Below are positions 45,097 through 52,796 of a stretch of DNA of 64,000 nucleotides, piece by piece. Source of the DNA: Pelagadaptatus aseana (lineage in GTDB: Bacteria > Pseudomonadota > Gammaproteobacteria > Pseudomonadales > Cellvibrionaceae); assembly GCA_040365065.1 (NCBI GenBank), contig BAABNI010000012.1, positions 1-64,000 of the forward strand. The letters are read 5' to 3'. Under the pieces are notes generated by a model, which worked only from the letters and a program-made list of their open reading frames with translations, made no database searches and was not told where the DNA came from. The translations under genes and the position numbers were made by a program. Every line of letters begins with the position of its first letter. Positions within the stretch are counted from its first letter, which is position 1.

Positions 45097-46458
45097 TCAG
45101 CTGCTCAAAGACGTCCGATCAAACACCTCGGGATCGACCTTCAGATACGCCACTTGCTCTTCTTCGATCAACAGCACTTCCACCACACCAGGCAAACCGG
45201 AAAAGCGTTCATCAGCCTGCTCGGCATTGAGATCACTCAGGGGCACCTGAATACTGGTCAGGTGCTTGGGATGCTTCATATTCTGCGCCACCAGCAGCCA
45301 AAGCAGCAGACAAATGGCCGCCCCCATAAAGACCGCCTCCAGCCCGAATTCCTGCAATAACCAGCCACCGCCAACACCCCCGGCAAAAGCGCCGAGGAAC
45401 TGAAACGTCGAATACACCCCGGACGCCGTCCCCTTGGCTCCGGCCGGAGCAATCTTACTCATCAGCGAAGGCAGGGTTGCCTCCAGCAGGTTAAAAGCCA
45501 CGAAGAAAAAAAACAGCGCCAACAGAAACGCCCAGCGACTGTCGAGCAACTGCGACAAAGCCAATTCTGAGACCGCCAGAACCGCGACAGCGCCCACGAA
45601 AACCGATTTCATCTTGCGGCGTTTCTCCGCCACGATAATAAACGGCACCATCACAGCAAAAGCCAGCAACAACAGCGGCAGATACACCATCCAGTGCTCG
45701 GAGCGATCCATTCCAAGGCTCTGTTCAAACACCAGCGGCATGGCGACAAAGCTGGCCATCAGGGCCCCGTGCAACACAAACACCCCCAGATTGAGACGTT
45801 GCAGCTCCCCGTAAGACATGACTTCGGATACCAACTCGGGTACCGGTGCCGTATCCCGATGGCGCTTGGCCGTCATTATCGGACTCGGCACAAATCGCCA
45901 GACAATCACAATACCCAGAATCGCCAGCCCGGCGGTTACGGCAAAAATTGCCTGCATTCCACCCAGTTGCGCCAGTGCAGGGCCCAGTACCAGCGCCACC
46001 GAAAAGGACACTCCGATGGAGGCCCCGATGGAGGCCATGGCCTTAGTGCGATTGTCGTCCTGAGTGAGATCCGCCACCAGCGCCATGATCGCCGCTGCAA
46101 TAGCGCCAGCCCCCTGCAGAGAGCGACCCAGAATCAAGCCGTAGATATTGTCAGCCAGAGCAGCAACCACCGAGCCCAGCGCAAAGATCAACAATCCCAT
46201 TACGATCACCGGCTTGCGACCGATGCGATCGGACAAGGTACCAAACGGGATTTGAAACAAGGCCTGAGTAAAGCCATAGGCGCCAAGTGCCAACCCCAAT
46301 AGCAAGGGTGTACTGGCCTCATAGGCATCACCGTAGAGCACCAATACCGGCAGTACCATAAACAAACCCAGCATGCGAAACGCATACAGGCTTGCCAGAG
46401 ATACAATCGCACGCCTTTCAATCGGGTTCATAGGGGTTGCCTGAGTTTGGATATCCAC
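45097..46458 (-). CDS. yajR: MFS transporter of the YajR type
   Basis: Twelve-helix major facilitator of 453 residues with motif A GTLSDRIGRKPVIV and LGRSLQGAGAIAAAIMALVADLT. After the last helix a soluble C-terminal domain of about 60 residues (LTSIQVPLSDLNAEQADE, VVEVLLIEEEQVAYLKV) has the ferredoxin-like YAM pattern that marks E. coli YajR. It is a proton-coupled exporter of unknown substrate. The order beside ssb also appears in Pseudomonas, where uvrA follows; uvrA is not seen here. Confidence 0.85.
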   Translation of the reverse strand: MDIQTQATPMNPIERRAIVSLASLYAFRMLGLFMVLPVLVLYGDAYEASTPLLLGLALGAYGFTQALFQIPFGTLSDRIGRKPVIVMGLLIFALGSVVAALADNIYGLILGRSLQGAGAIAAAIMALVADLTQDDNRTKAMASIGASIGVSFSVALVLGPALAQLGGMQAIFAVTAGLAILGIVIVWRFVPSPIMTAKRHRDTAPVPELVSEVMSYGELQRLNLGVFVLHGALMASFVAMPLVFEQSLGMDRSEHWMVYLPLLLLAFAVMVPFIIVAEKRRKMKSVFVGAVAVLAVSELALSQLLDSRWAFLLALFFFFVAFNLLEATLPSLMSKIAPAGAKGTASGVYSTFQFLGAFAGGVGGGWLLQEFGLEAVFMGAAICLLLWLLVAQNMKHPKHLTSIQVPLSDLNAEQADERFSGLPGVVEVLLIEEEQVAYLKVDPEVFDRTSLSS

Positions 46459-46687
46459 TTGATAAAAGAGGCGCGCATTCTACCTGAATGACCCGATGAA
46501 GCCAAAGCACGAGCCGCCACCCTAGCCCCATAACCACCTTCGAAAGTCGAATGTCAGAACCCGCAAATTTTGCTAACCTTTGCTCTAGCTCAAACGTTCG
46601 GCATCACCGGATGATCTACAATCAACAGATTCCGTATCAACATAATAGAAACAAAGATTCCAATAATTGGCTATCAGGAGTAATCCC

Positions 46688-46996
46688 ATGAAACTAAGCA
46701 ACCTTTTAATCGCTGCAGCCATCGCTGCTACCCCGATGCTGGCACAGGCTGGTGATGCTGCGGCAGGTAAAGCCAAGTCCGTGACTTGCACCGCCTGTCA
46801 TGGTGCTAACGGCAAAGCCGCCATTCCGACTTACCCCAATCTGGCCGGCCAAAACGCCGCCTATCTGGAAATGGCCCTGAAAGACTACCGCGCCGGCAAA
46901 CGCAACGGTGCTCAGTCAGCCATCATGACCGGTATGGCCAAGCCTCTGAGCGATGCCGACATCGCCAACCTGGCCGCCTACTACAGCAGCCTGTAA
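46688..46996 (+). CDS. Small periplasmic c-type cytochrome
   Basis: Single-heme class I cytochrome c of 102 residues. A signal peptide ends LAQA-GD; the heme site is CTACHGANGKAAIPTYPNLAGQ and the distal Met ligand lies in IMTGMAKPLSDADI. It resembles cytochrome c553/c4 half-domains and probably carries electrons in the periplasm to an oxidase. ATG at 46688 has GGAG seven bases upstream. It is a single-gene unit with its own terminator, divergent from the YajR-like gene. Confidence 0.93.
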   Translation: MKLSNLLIAAAIAATPMLAQAGDAAAGKAKSVTCTACHGANGKAAIPTYPNLAGQNAAYLEMALKDYRAGKRNGAQSAIMTGMAKPLSDADIANLAAYYSSL

Positions 46997-47019
46997 GCAA
47001 TAAGCGTCAAGCAACATCA

Positions 47020-47047
47020 AAAAAGCCGACAACTCTGTCGGCTTTTT
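47020..47047. terminator. Bidirectional terminator after the cytochrome c gene
   Basis: The stem AAAAAGCCGAC / GTCGGCTTTTT with a six-base loop lies 24 bases after the cytochrome stop and 12 before the end of the convergent histidine kinase gene. Confidence 0.88.
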
Positions 47048-47058
47048 CGTTTACAGCT

Positions 47059-48465
47059 CTAGTGCCGGGGTAATTCCACCGTCACTTCCAACCCCTGCTT
47101 GCGGTTGGCCAACGTAATATCGCCACCAAAGCTACGAACGGTCTGCCGCGCAATGGCAAGCCCCAGACCAACCCCGCCGGTTTCCCGATTACGGGAATCC
47201 TCCAGCCTCACAAATGGCTCAAATACGGACGCCATATCCCCCTCGGGAATTCCCGGGCCGTGATCCTGAATCACAATGCGGATTCCACTAACCTCACTGA
47301 ACAGAGCCACCTCGGCACAATCACCATAGCGAACCGCATTCTCCAGCAGGTTACGCAGGGCACGCTTCAGTGCCAGAGGTTTGGTTATCAAAATTTCCTG
47401 CTCAGACGGAGCAGAGAAACTGATGCATTCTCCCAATTCCTGCAAATCGTCACAGAGGCTACCAACCAACGCGCCAAGGTCTACCTGACAAGTCTCTTCG
47501 CCGTCACCGGACTGTCTGGCAAAAGCCAGCGCCGCTTCGGACATCTGCTGCATTTCATCGAGGCTTTCCAACAATTTATCGCGCTGCTCACCGGCAGCCA
47601 TCATTTCCAGACGCAGCCGCATGGTGGTAATGGGCGTTCGCAGATCATGGGATAAAGCGGCCAGCATTTGAGTGCGATCCGCCACAAACCGCTGAATTCG
47701 ACGATTCATCAAATTAAAGGCTTTGAGGGTTTGCTTAATATCTTCCGGCCCCTGCTCTGCCAGTGCCGGCACCGGTTGGCCGCGCCCCAAAGCCTCCGCT
47801 GCCTCGCCCAGCGACCTCAGTGGCCGGGTAATCTTTCGCAACTGCCAAAACACCACCAGCAGCACCAACACCACCGCCGAACCAATAAACACCAGTGTGG
47901 GGTAGGCAAACCGGGGGTGAATGACGGGCAAATGCAGTCTGGCTGAAAACCAGCGCCCGCTGTTCAGGCGTACGGCAACAGACAGTTCGCGGGCCGGCTT
48001 TTTCGAGCGACGATGATGATGGTATTCGGCATCGTCATCATCAAATTCATGCTCGTCATCGTCATCGTGACGGTATTTACCATCCGAACGCCGCGGCCCA
48101 AGCTGTTGCAACTGCAAGCACACTCTGCCGCTGTAGCCCTCGCCCAGACTGTCGACAACCAGTTGCTGCAGCGACAGAGCCGGGTAATTCTGCGCCGGCG
48201 CTACCGGTGATTCGTCGTAGAAACCGAGCTGCAATCCGGGACGGCGCCAGGCATCGGCAGCATCCCGATGCAACGATTCCGGGATTTCTTCGAGCAATTG
48301 CACCAGAGAAATAAATTGCCGCAGCTGGAAACGATTACCCTGATCACGCAATACATCGCGATGCGCACTGGACAGTACCCACAGGCTGATCCCCTGAGCC
48401 AACAGTAATGCCAGTACAATCAACAACAGCATTCGGGGAAACAGGGTCTTTGGCCACAGTGTCAT
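47059..48465 (-). CDS. Sensor histidine kinase with His/Asp-rich periplasmic loop
   Basis: EnvZ/CpxA/RstB-type membrane kinase of 468 residues. A first transmembrane helix (about 10-32) and a second (about 190-212) enclose a periplasmic domain. A HAMP linker (LGEAAEALGRG), the HisKA box ALSHDLRTPITTMRLRLEM, the N box LLENAVRYG and the G boxes DHGPGIP and GGVGLGLAIA follow. The periplasmic domain holds a run of alternating Asp/Glu and His (residues about 128-156, coded by 47997-48082), suggestive of cation or acid sensing. ATG at 48465 overlaps the regulator's stop as TAATG, so the pair is translationally coupled. The signal is unknown. Confidence 0.92.
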   Translation of the reverse strand: MTLWPKTLFPRMLLLIVLALLLAQGISLWVLSSAHRDVLRDQGNRFQLRQFISLVQLLEEIPESLHRDAADAWRRPGLQLGFYDESPVAPAQNYPALSLQQLVVDSLGEGYSGRVCLQLQQLGPRRSDGKYRHDDDDEHEFDDDDAEYHHHRRSKKPARELSVAVRLNSGRWFSARLHLPVIHPRFAYPTLVFIGSAVVLVLLVVFWQLRKITRPLRSLGEAAEALGRGQPVPALAEQGPEDIKQTLKAFNLMNRRIQRFVADRTQMLAALSHDLRTPITTMRLRLEMMAAGEQRDKLLESLDEMQQMSEAALAFARQSGDGEETCQVDLGALVGSLCDDLQELGECISFSAPSEQEILITKPLALKRALRNLLENAVRYGDCAEVALFSEVSGIRIVIQDHGPGIPEGDMASVFEPFVRLEDSRNRETGGVGLGLAIARQTVRSFGGDITLANRKQGLEVTVELPRH

Positions 48466-49196
48466 TACAGATCCACCCTGGTGCTGCTGACGGTCGCCGT
48501 AAACAGATAGCCCCCACCCCAAACCGTCTTGATCAGATTGGGAAACTGAGGGTTTTGCTCTATTTTTTTACGCAAGCGGCTGACTTGATTATCAACACTG
48601 CGATCAAAGGGCTCGGCTTCGCGCCCCTTGGTCAAAGTCAATAATTGATCACGACTCATGACCTCCTGCGGGTGTTTCAGCAACACCTGCAACAGGGTAA
48701 ATTCAGAATTACTCAACGCGACCACCAGACCGTCATCGCGCTCCAGCTGGCGCAAAGGTACGTTGAGACTCCAGTTGGCAAAACTCAGTCGATTGGGCTC
48801 AACCGCAACAGGCTCATGGGATCCCCCTCCGGCACTGCGACGCAATACCGCCTTGATCCTCGCCAGTAACACACGCGGCGTAAATGGCTTGGTGACATAG
48901 TCATCAGCCCCCATCTCCAGCCCCACCACAAGATCCGCATCCTCACTCATGGCGGTCAGCATAATGACCGGCGGCCCATCCATTTCCCGAACAAAGCGGC
49001 ACAAACTCAGGCCATCCTCACCCGGCATCATCAGATCCAGCACCACCAGATCAAAGCTGGCTTCAGCCATCTTTGCCCGCATCTCGACACCGTCTTTGGC
49101 CAGACTCACCCGATAACCATGCTGTTGCAAATACTCTTTGAGCAGATCTCGAATGTCCTGATGGTCATCAACCACCAGCAGATGCTTCTGATTCAT
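48465..49196 (-). CDS. OmpR-family response regulator
   Basis: Transcription factor of 243 residues: a receiver domain with acidic VVDDHQD, phospho-acceptor Asp in VVLDLMMPGEDG and conserved DYVTKPF, then a winged-helix DNA-binding domain (ALSNSEFTLLQVLL, FDRSVDNQVSRLRKKIEQ, IKTVWGGGYLF). ATG at 49196 (MNQKHLLVVDD) has AAAGG eight bases upstream; the longer open frame upstream is not coding. It is the first gene of a pair with the sensor kinase and is divergent from a small periplasmic protein gene. The intergenic inverted repeat at 49251-49307 is a likely binding site. Confidence 0.94.
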   Translation of the reverse strand: MNQKHLLVVDDHQDIRDLLKEYLQQHGYRVSLAKDGVEMRAKMAEASFDLVVLDLMMPGEDGLSLCRFVREMDGPPVIMLTAMSEDADLVVGLEMGADDYVTKPFTPRVLLARIKAVLRRSAGGGSHEPVAVEPNRLSFANWSLNVPLRQLERDDGLVVALSNSEFTLLQVLLKHPQEVMSRDQLLTLTKGREAEPFDRSVDNQVSRLRKKIEQNPQFPNLIKTVWGGGYLFTATVSSTRVDL

Positions 49197-49250
49197 AAAT
49201 AATGCCTTTGGGGTAACCCTTTCATTATACAAATTGCTGACCATACAACC

Positions 49251-49307
49251 TGTATCAAAGTGTAACTGCCGCCACTGCCAGAAATCCCACAGATACACTT
49301 TGATACA
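49251..49307. promoter_or_regulatory. Candidate response-regulator operator: perfect 14-bp inverted repeat
   Basis: TGTATCAAAGTGTA at 49251-49264 is repeated exactly, inverted, as TACACTTTGATACA at 49294-49307, with 29 bases between. Within each arm the tetramer TGTA occurs twice ten bases apart, the direct-repeat spacing that OmpR-family regulators bind. The site lies between the divergent starts of the regulator gene (49196) and the small periplasmic protein gene (49386). Autoregulation plus control of the small gene is inferred. Confidence 0.65.
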
Positions 49308-49385
49308 CACTGTTATGGCACCGGTACATATTTTCAAAGGCCACGTGATTGAATAACCCCACTGACAACCCAAAAGGAAAACGCG

Positions 49386-49802
49386 ATGAAAAAGCCTATG
49401 AAATACCTGTTAACCGCCACCCTGATCACGGCTTCGGCCACCACCGCACTGGCCAGCTCTTACGACGACAAAGACGAATACCGCGATTGTGATTCCCGCA
49501 AATACGGCAAGATGATGAAACATCACGGCGGCTTTATGGGCAATCCCCACAACCCCCGGGAAATGATGACACGGGAATTTAACGCCGAGGAAATCAATAC
49601 CCTGATGCAGGCCAAACTGCTGATGAGAGGCAACGACAACCTCAAGGTCGGCAAGATCGAGCCCACCCCAAATGGTTACACCGTCGCCATAGTCACCCGG
49701 GACAACTCACTGGTGGAAGAACTGGAACTGGCACCCAATGGCATGCCACTGAAAAGGTTTGAGCACATCAAAGAGCGTATGGAAAAGCACAGCGAGCGTT
49801 AA
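49386..49802 (+). CDS. Small periplasmic protein divergent from the two-component pair
   Basis: The 138-residue product has a Sec signal peptide (MKKPMKYLLTATLITASATTA, cleaved near LAS-SY). The mature part begins with a charged, His/Met/Asp-containing stretch (YDDKDEYRDCDSRKYGKM, MKHHGGFMGNPHN), then an ordered region NAEEINTLMQAKLLMRG and VGKIEPTPNGYTVAIVTRDN followed by LVEELELAPNGMPL. The second part recalls a PepSY-like fold, but I cannot confirm that by eye. It lies across an inverted repeat from the response regulator. A role in metal or envelope homeostasis is plausible, not shown. Confidence 0.8.
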   Translation: MKKPMKYLLTATLITASATTALASSYDDKDEYRDCDSRKYGKMMKHHGGFMGNPHNPREMMTREFNAEEINTLMQAKLLMRGNDNLKVGKIEPTPNGYTVAIVTRDNSLVEELELAPNGMPLKRFEHIKERMEKHSER

Positions 49803-49823
49803 ACCACCCATCCCCCAAAACGC

Positions 49824-49849
49824 AAAAGGCCCGCCTAAGCGAGCCTTTT
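49824..49849 (+). terminator. Terminator after the small periplasmic protein gene
   Basis: AAAAGGC and GCCTTTT form the outer stem, with CGC/GCG inside after one mismatch and a CTAA loop. It lies 22 bases after the stop at 49802. Confidence 0.7.
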
Positions 49850-49890
49850 CAAATCGAAGCACCTATTGGTGCCTCAGAAGCGAGGATTTT

Positions 49891-49982
49891 TGCCCAAGAC
49901 CAAGGCGGGCTAGAAACCCGGAGCGGAGCGTACTTTAAGTACGTGAGCACCGGAAGTTCTAGCCCAACGCCGGTATTGGGCT
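49891..49982. repeat. Large palindromic intergenic element downstream of groEL
   Basis: The outer arms GCCCAAGACCAAGGCGGGCT and AGCCCAACGCCGGTATTGGGC pair imperfectly. The inner part has GGGCTAGAA facing TTCTAGCCC, then CCGGAGCG... and GTACTTTAAGTAC with CGTGAGCACCGG on the other side. The whole can fold as one long hairpin just past the groEL stop. Similar GTACTT-centred palindromes occur between genes in marine gammaproteobacteria, as I recall. No second copy is seen here. Confidence 0.6.
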
Positions 49983-50006
49983 AAAAGACCGCTTATGGGG
50001 TGGCAA

Positions 50007-51650
50007 TTACATCATGCCGGGCATGCCGCCCATACCACCCATACCACCCATATCAGGCATAGCCGGACCAGCTTCAGCCGGCTCATCAGCCACCATGGCC
50101 TCAGTGGTAATCATCAGACCAGCCACGGAACCAGCAGCCTGCAGCGCAGAGCGGGTTACTTTGGCTGGATCCAGAATACCCATGTCCAGCATATCGCCGT
50201 ACTCACCGGTAGCGGCGTTGTAACCGAAGTTACCTTCGCCCTGCTTGACCTTGTCAGCCACTACAGAGGACTCGCCGCCAGCGTTGGAAACGATCTGGCG
50301 CAGAGGAGCTTCCATGGCGCGACGCGCCAGAGCGATACCAACATTCTGATCTTCGTTGTCACCTTCCAGCTCAGCGATAGAGGCAACAGCGCGCAGCAGA
50401 GCGGAACCACCACCGGCAACCACACCTTCTTCAACCGCCGCACGGGTCGCGTGCAGGGCGTCTTCAACACGGGCTTTCTTCTCTTTCATTTCCACTTCGG
50501 TAACCGCACCAACTTTGATTACCGCAACACCGCCAGCCAGCTTGGCTACGCGCTCTTGCAGTTTCTCTTTGTCGTAGTCGGAAGTGGACTCTTCGATTTG
50601 GGCACGAATCTGAGCAACACGGGCTTCGATGTCGGAAGCTTCGCCGGCACCGTCAACAATTACGGTGTTCTCTTTGCTCATGGTGATGCGCTTGGCAGTA
50701 CCCAGGTGCTCCAGAGTTACGGCCTCCAGATCCAGACCCACTTCCTCGGAGATCACAGTGGCGCCAGTCAGGATAGCAATGTCCTGCAGCATGGCTTTGC
50801 GACGGTCACCGAAACCTGGGGCTTTACAAGCAGAAACCTTAACGATGCCGCGCATGTTGTTCACTACCAGAGTAGCCAGTGCTTCGCCTTCGATGTCTTC
50901 AGCGATGATAACCAGAGGCTTACCGGCCTTGGCTACGGCTTCCAGAGTTGGCAGCAGCTCGCGGATGTTGGAGATTTTTTTGTCAACCAACAGGATGAAT
51001 GGCGCTTCTTGCTCAACGCTCATATTTTCCTGATTGGTAATGAAGTAAGGCGACAGGTAGCCACGATCGAACTGCATACCTTCAACCACGTCCAGCTCGT
51101 TATCCAGAGCGTTACCTTCTTCAACGGTGATAACGCCTTCTTTACCGACGCGCTCCATGGCTTCGGCAATGATCTGGCCTACGGAAGAGTCGGAGTTGGC
51201 GGAGATGGTGCCCACCTGTTCGATGGATTTGGTGTTTTCACACGGCTGAGCAATGGCCTGAATCTCAGTTACAGCTGCAGCAACGGCCTTGTCGATACCG
51301 CGCTTCAGGTCCATTGGGTTCATGCCCGCAGCAACAGACTTCAAACCTTCGTTAACGATGGCCTGAGCCAGAACGGTTGCGGTGGTGGTACCATCACCGG
51401 CGACGTCGTTGGCCTGGGAAGCGACTTCCTTAACCATTTGCGCGCCCATGTTTTCAAACTTGTCAGCCAGTTCGATTTCTTTGGCCACAGAAACACCGTC
51501 TTTGGTTACAGTCGGGGAACCGAAAGACTTGTCCAGAACCACGTTGCGGCCCTTGGGACCCAGAGTGGTTTTAACCGCGTCAGCCAGGATGTTTACACCG
51601 GCCAGCATGCCTTGGCGAGCTTCGTCGCCGAACTTAACTACTTTTGCCAT
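50007..51650 (-). CDS. groEL: Chaperonin GroEL (60 kDa)
   Basis: Essential chaperonin that folds proteins inside the GroEL-GroES cage. The N-terminus MAKVVKFGDEARQGMLAGVN, ATP-site DGTTTATVLAQAIV, VVEGMQFDRGYLSPYF and the Gly/Met-rich C-terminal tail ending MGGMGGMPGMM are all canonical. The product is 547 residues. It follows groES by 53 bases. A very long antisense open frame covers the gene, a known side effect of its codon bias. Confidence 0.98.
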   Translation of the reverse strand: MAKVVKFGDEARQGMLAGVNILADAVKTTLGPKGRNVVLDKSFGSPTVTKDGVSVAKEIELADKFENMGAQMVKEVASQANDVAGDGTTTATVLAQAIVNEGLKSVAAGMNPMDLKRGIDKAVAAAVTEIQAIAQPCENTKSIEQVGTISANSDSSVGQIIAEAMERVGKEGVITVEEGNALDNELDVVEGMQFDRGYLSPYFITNQENMSVEQEAPFILLVDKKISNIRELLPTLEAVAKAGKPLVIIAEDIEGEALATLVVNNMRGIVKVSACKAPGFGDRRKAMLQDIAILTGATVISEEVGLDLEAVTLEHLGTAKRITMSKENTVIVDGAGEASDIEARVAQIRAQIEESTSDYDKEKLQERVAKLAGGVAVIKVGAVTEVEMKEKKARVEDALHATRAAVEEGVVAGGGSALLRAVASIAELEGDNEDQNVGIALARRAMEAPLRQIVSNAGGESSVVADKVKQGEGNFGYNAATGEYGDMLDMGILDPAKVTRSALQAAGSVAGLMITTEAMVADEPAEAGPAMPDMGGMGGMGGMPGMM

Positions 51651-51703
51651 GATCTTAATTTCCTCAGAATTCTTTCTTACTTGCAGTGGTTACAGAAAGG
51701 CGC

Positions 51704-51997
51704 TTAGCCTTCCAGTACACCGTAAATTTCGCTTTCGTTCAGGATCAGCAGCTCTTCGCCGTCAATCTCAACGGTGTTGCTGCCGGAGTACTTACCGAAT
51801 ACCACGGTATCGCCAACCTTGACGCCCAGAGGCAGAACTTCACCACTGTTCAGGATACGGCCCGGTCCAGCGGCAACCACTTCACCCTGGCTTGGCTTCT
51901 CTTGAGCAGAACCAGGCAGAACGATACCGCCAGCGGACTTGGTTTCTTCTTCTTTGCGGCGAACCACAATGCGATCGTGTAATGGACGAATGTTCAT
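51704..51997 (-). CDS. groES: Co-chaperonin GroES (10 kDa)
   Basis: Forms the heptameric lid of the GroEL cage. MNIRPLHDRIVVRRKEEETKSAGGIVLPG with the mobile loop, and VGDTVVFGKYSGSNTVEIDGEELLIL, are canonical. ATG at 51997 has GGAG nine bases upstream; an open frame reaches five codons further but adds non-family residues. The product is 97 residues. A sigma-32-type promoter is about 190 bases upstream. Confidence 0.98.
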   Translation of the reverse strand: MNIRPLHDRIVVRRKEEETKSAGGIVLPGSAQEKPSQGEVVAAGPGRILNSGEVLPLGVKVGDTVVFGKYSGSNTVEIDGEELLILNESEIYGVLEG

Positions 51998-52186
51998 GTA
52001 GTTAGTCTCCAAACATGAATTTCAGGATCAATGTGCCGACTGAGCCGGCGCTCTGTATAAAAACCGAATGTAACTGGCGGCCACTGCAAACAAGTCTTCA
52101 GGCAGCCTCAAGCCCAGTTAATCCGGGGCTTGCCAAAGATTCAGACACAAGACCCGAACCTTTGACAGAAAACCAGTGACAAGAAA

Positions 52187-52213
52187 AATGGGGGTTGAAA
52201 AACGGATTTCAAC
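52187..52213 (-). promoter_or_regulatory. Sigma-32 (RpoH) type promoter of groESL
   Basis: On the minus strand GTTGAAA (complement of 52207-52213) and CCCCATTT (complement of 52187-52194) are 12 bases apart. This fits the RpoH consensus CTTGAAA-N11-15-CCCCAT-T with one change. It would give a leader of roughly 180 bases before groES. GroESL is a standard RpoH target. Confidence 0.68.
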
Positions 52214-52225
52214 GGCAGAGGACGA

Positions 52226-52271
52226 AAAAAATGCAAATTATTTCAAACAAAAAATGCAAATTATTTCAAAC
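52226..52271. repeat. Perfect 23-bp tandem duplication at the fxsA 3' end
   Basis: AAAAAATGCAAATTATTTC plus AAAC occurs at 52226-52248 and again at 52249-52271 without a mismatch. The second copy contains the fxsA stop codon and last codons (RRLK); the first lies outside the gene. It looks like a recent tandem duplication. Confidence 0.9.
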
Positions 52272-52737
52272 GGCGCTGATCGGGGTCCACATCGCGCTCA
52301 AATTCGCCTTCAATAACGGAATCATCGCTGGCGTCAGACTGAGGACCACGGCGTTGTTGGTAGGTATAGGTGTAGTAGCCACCCTGCTGGGTCACTACCA
52401 TTTTCTTGAGCATGCGCCCCAGAACCACATTGCGCACTCCCGGTAACAGACAACAGAAACCAATGGCATCGGTGATAAACCCCGGAGTCAGCAGCAAAGC
52501 ACCACCGACCGCCAGGAAAATACCCTCGATCATCTCCGGCAGAGGCATTTCACCGGTCTGCATTTTCTGGTTGGCACGGGTAATGGCCGAAAAACTCTGA
52601 CGACGCAGCAGGGCCAGACCAATCATGGCAGTCAAAAGCACCAACCCGATGGTATAGGGTGCCCCGATTTTGGAACCCACCTCAATCAGGATCCACATTT
52701 CCAGAATGGGCATTAACACGAACAACAACAGCGGCAT
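52261..52737 (-). CDS. fxsA: FxsA family inner-membrane protein
   Basis: Small membrane protein named for its overexpression suppressing F exclusion of phage T7; the normal function is unclear. The 158-residue product shows the family pattern LLFVLMPILEMWILIEVGSKIGAPYTI, LLTAMIGLALLRRQ and GEMPLPEMIEGIFLAVGGALLLTPGFITDAIGF, with about four hydrophobic segments. The cytoplasmic C-terminal tail is polar and ends in RRLK. It lies upstream of groESL on the same strand, as in E. coli and Pseudomonas. Confidence 0.92.
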   Translation of the reverse strand: MPLLLFVLMPILEMWILIEVGSKIGAPYTIGLVLLTAMIGLALLRRQSFSAITRANQKMQTGEMPLPEMIEGIFLAVGGALLLTPGFITDAIGFCCLLPGVRNVVLGRMLKKMVVTQQGGYYTYTYQQRRGPQSDASDDSVIEGEFERDVDPDQRRLK

Positions 52738-52796
52738 GGCTACAAACTCATCAGAAGGTATGCCACTGATATAAGGGCATTACCAACATTTTCAAG

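Noticed and set aside
49995..51707. 570-codon open frame on the plus strand
   Set aside because: It is antisense to groEL over its full length; long antisense frames over groEL are a known codon-bias effect, and the translation is low-complexity Phe/Gly/His-rich with no domain.
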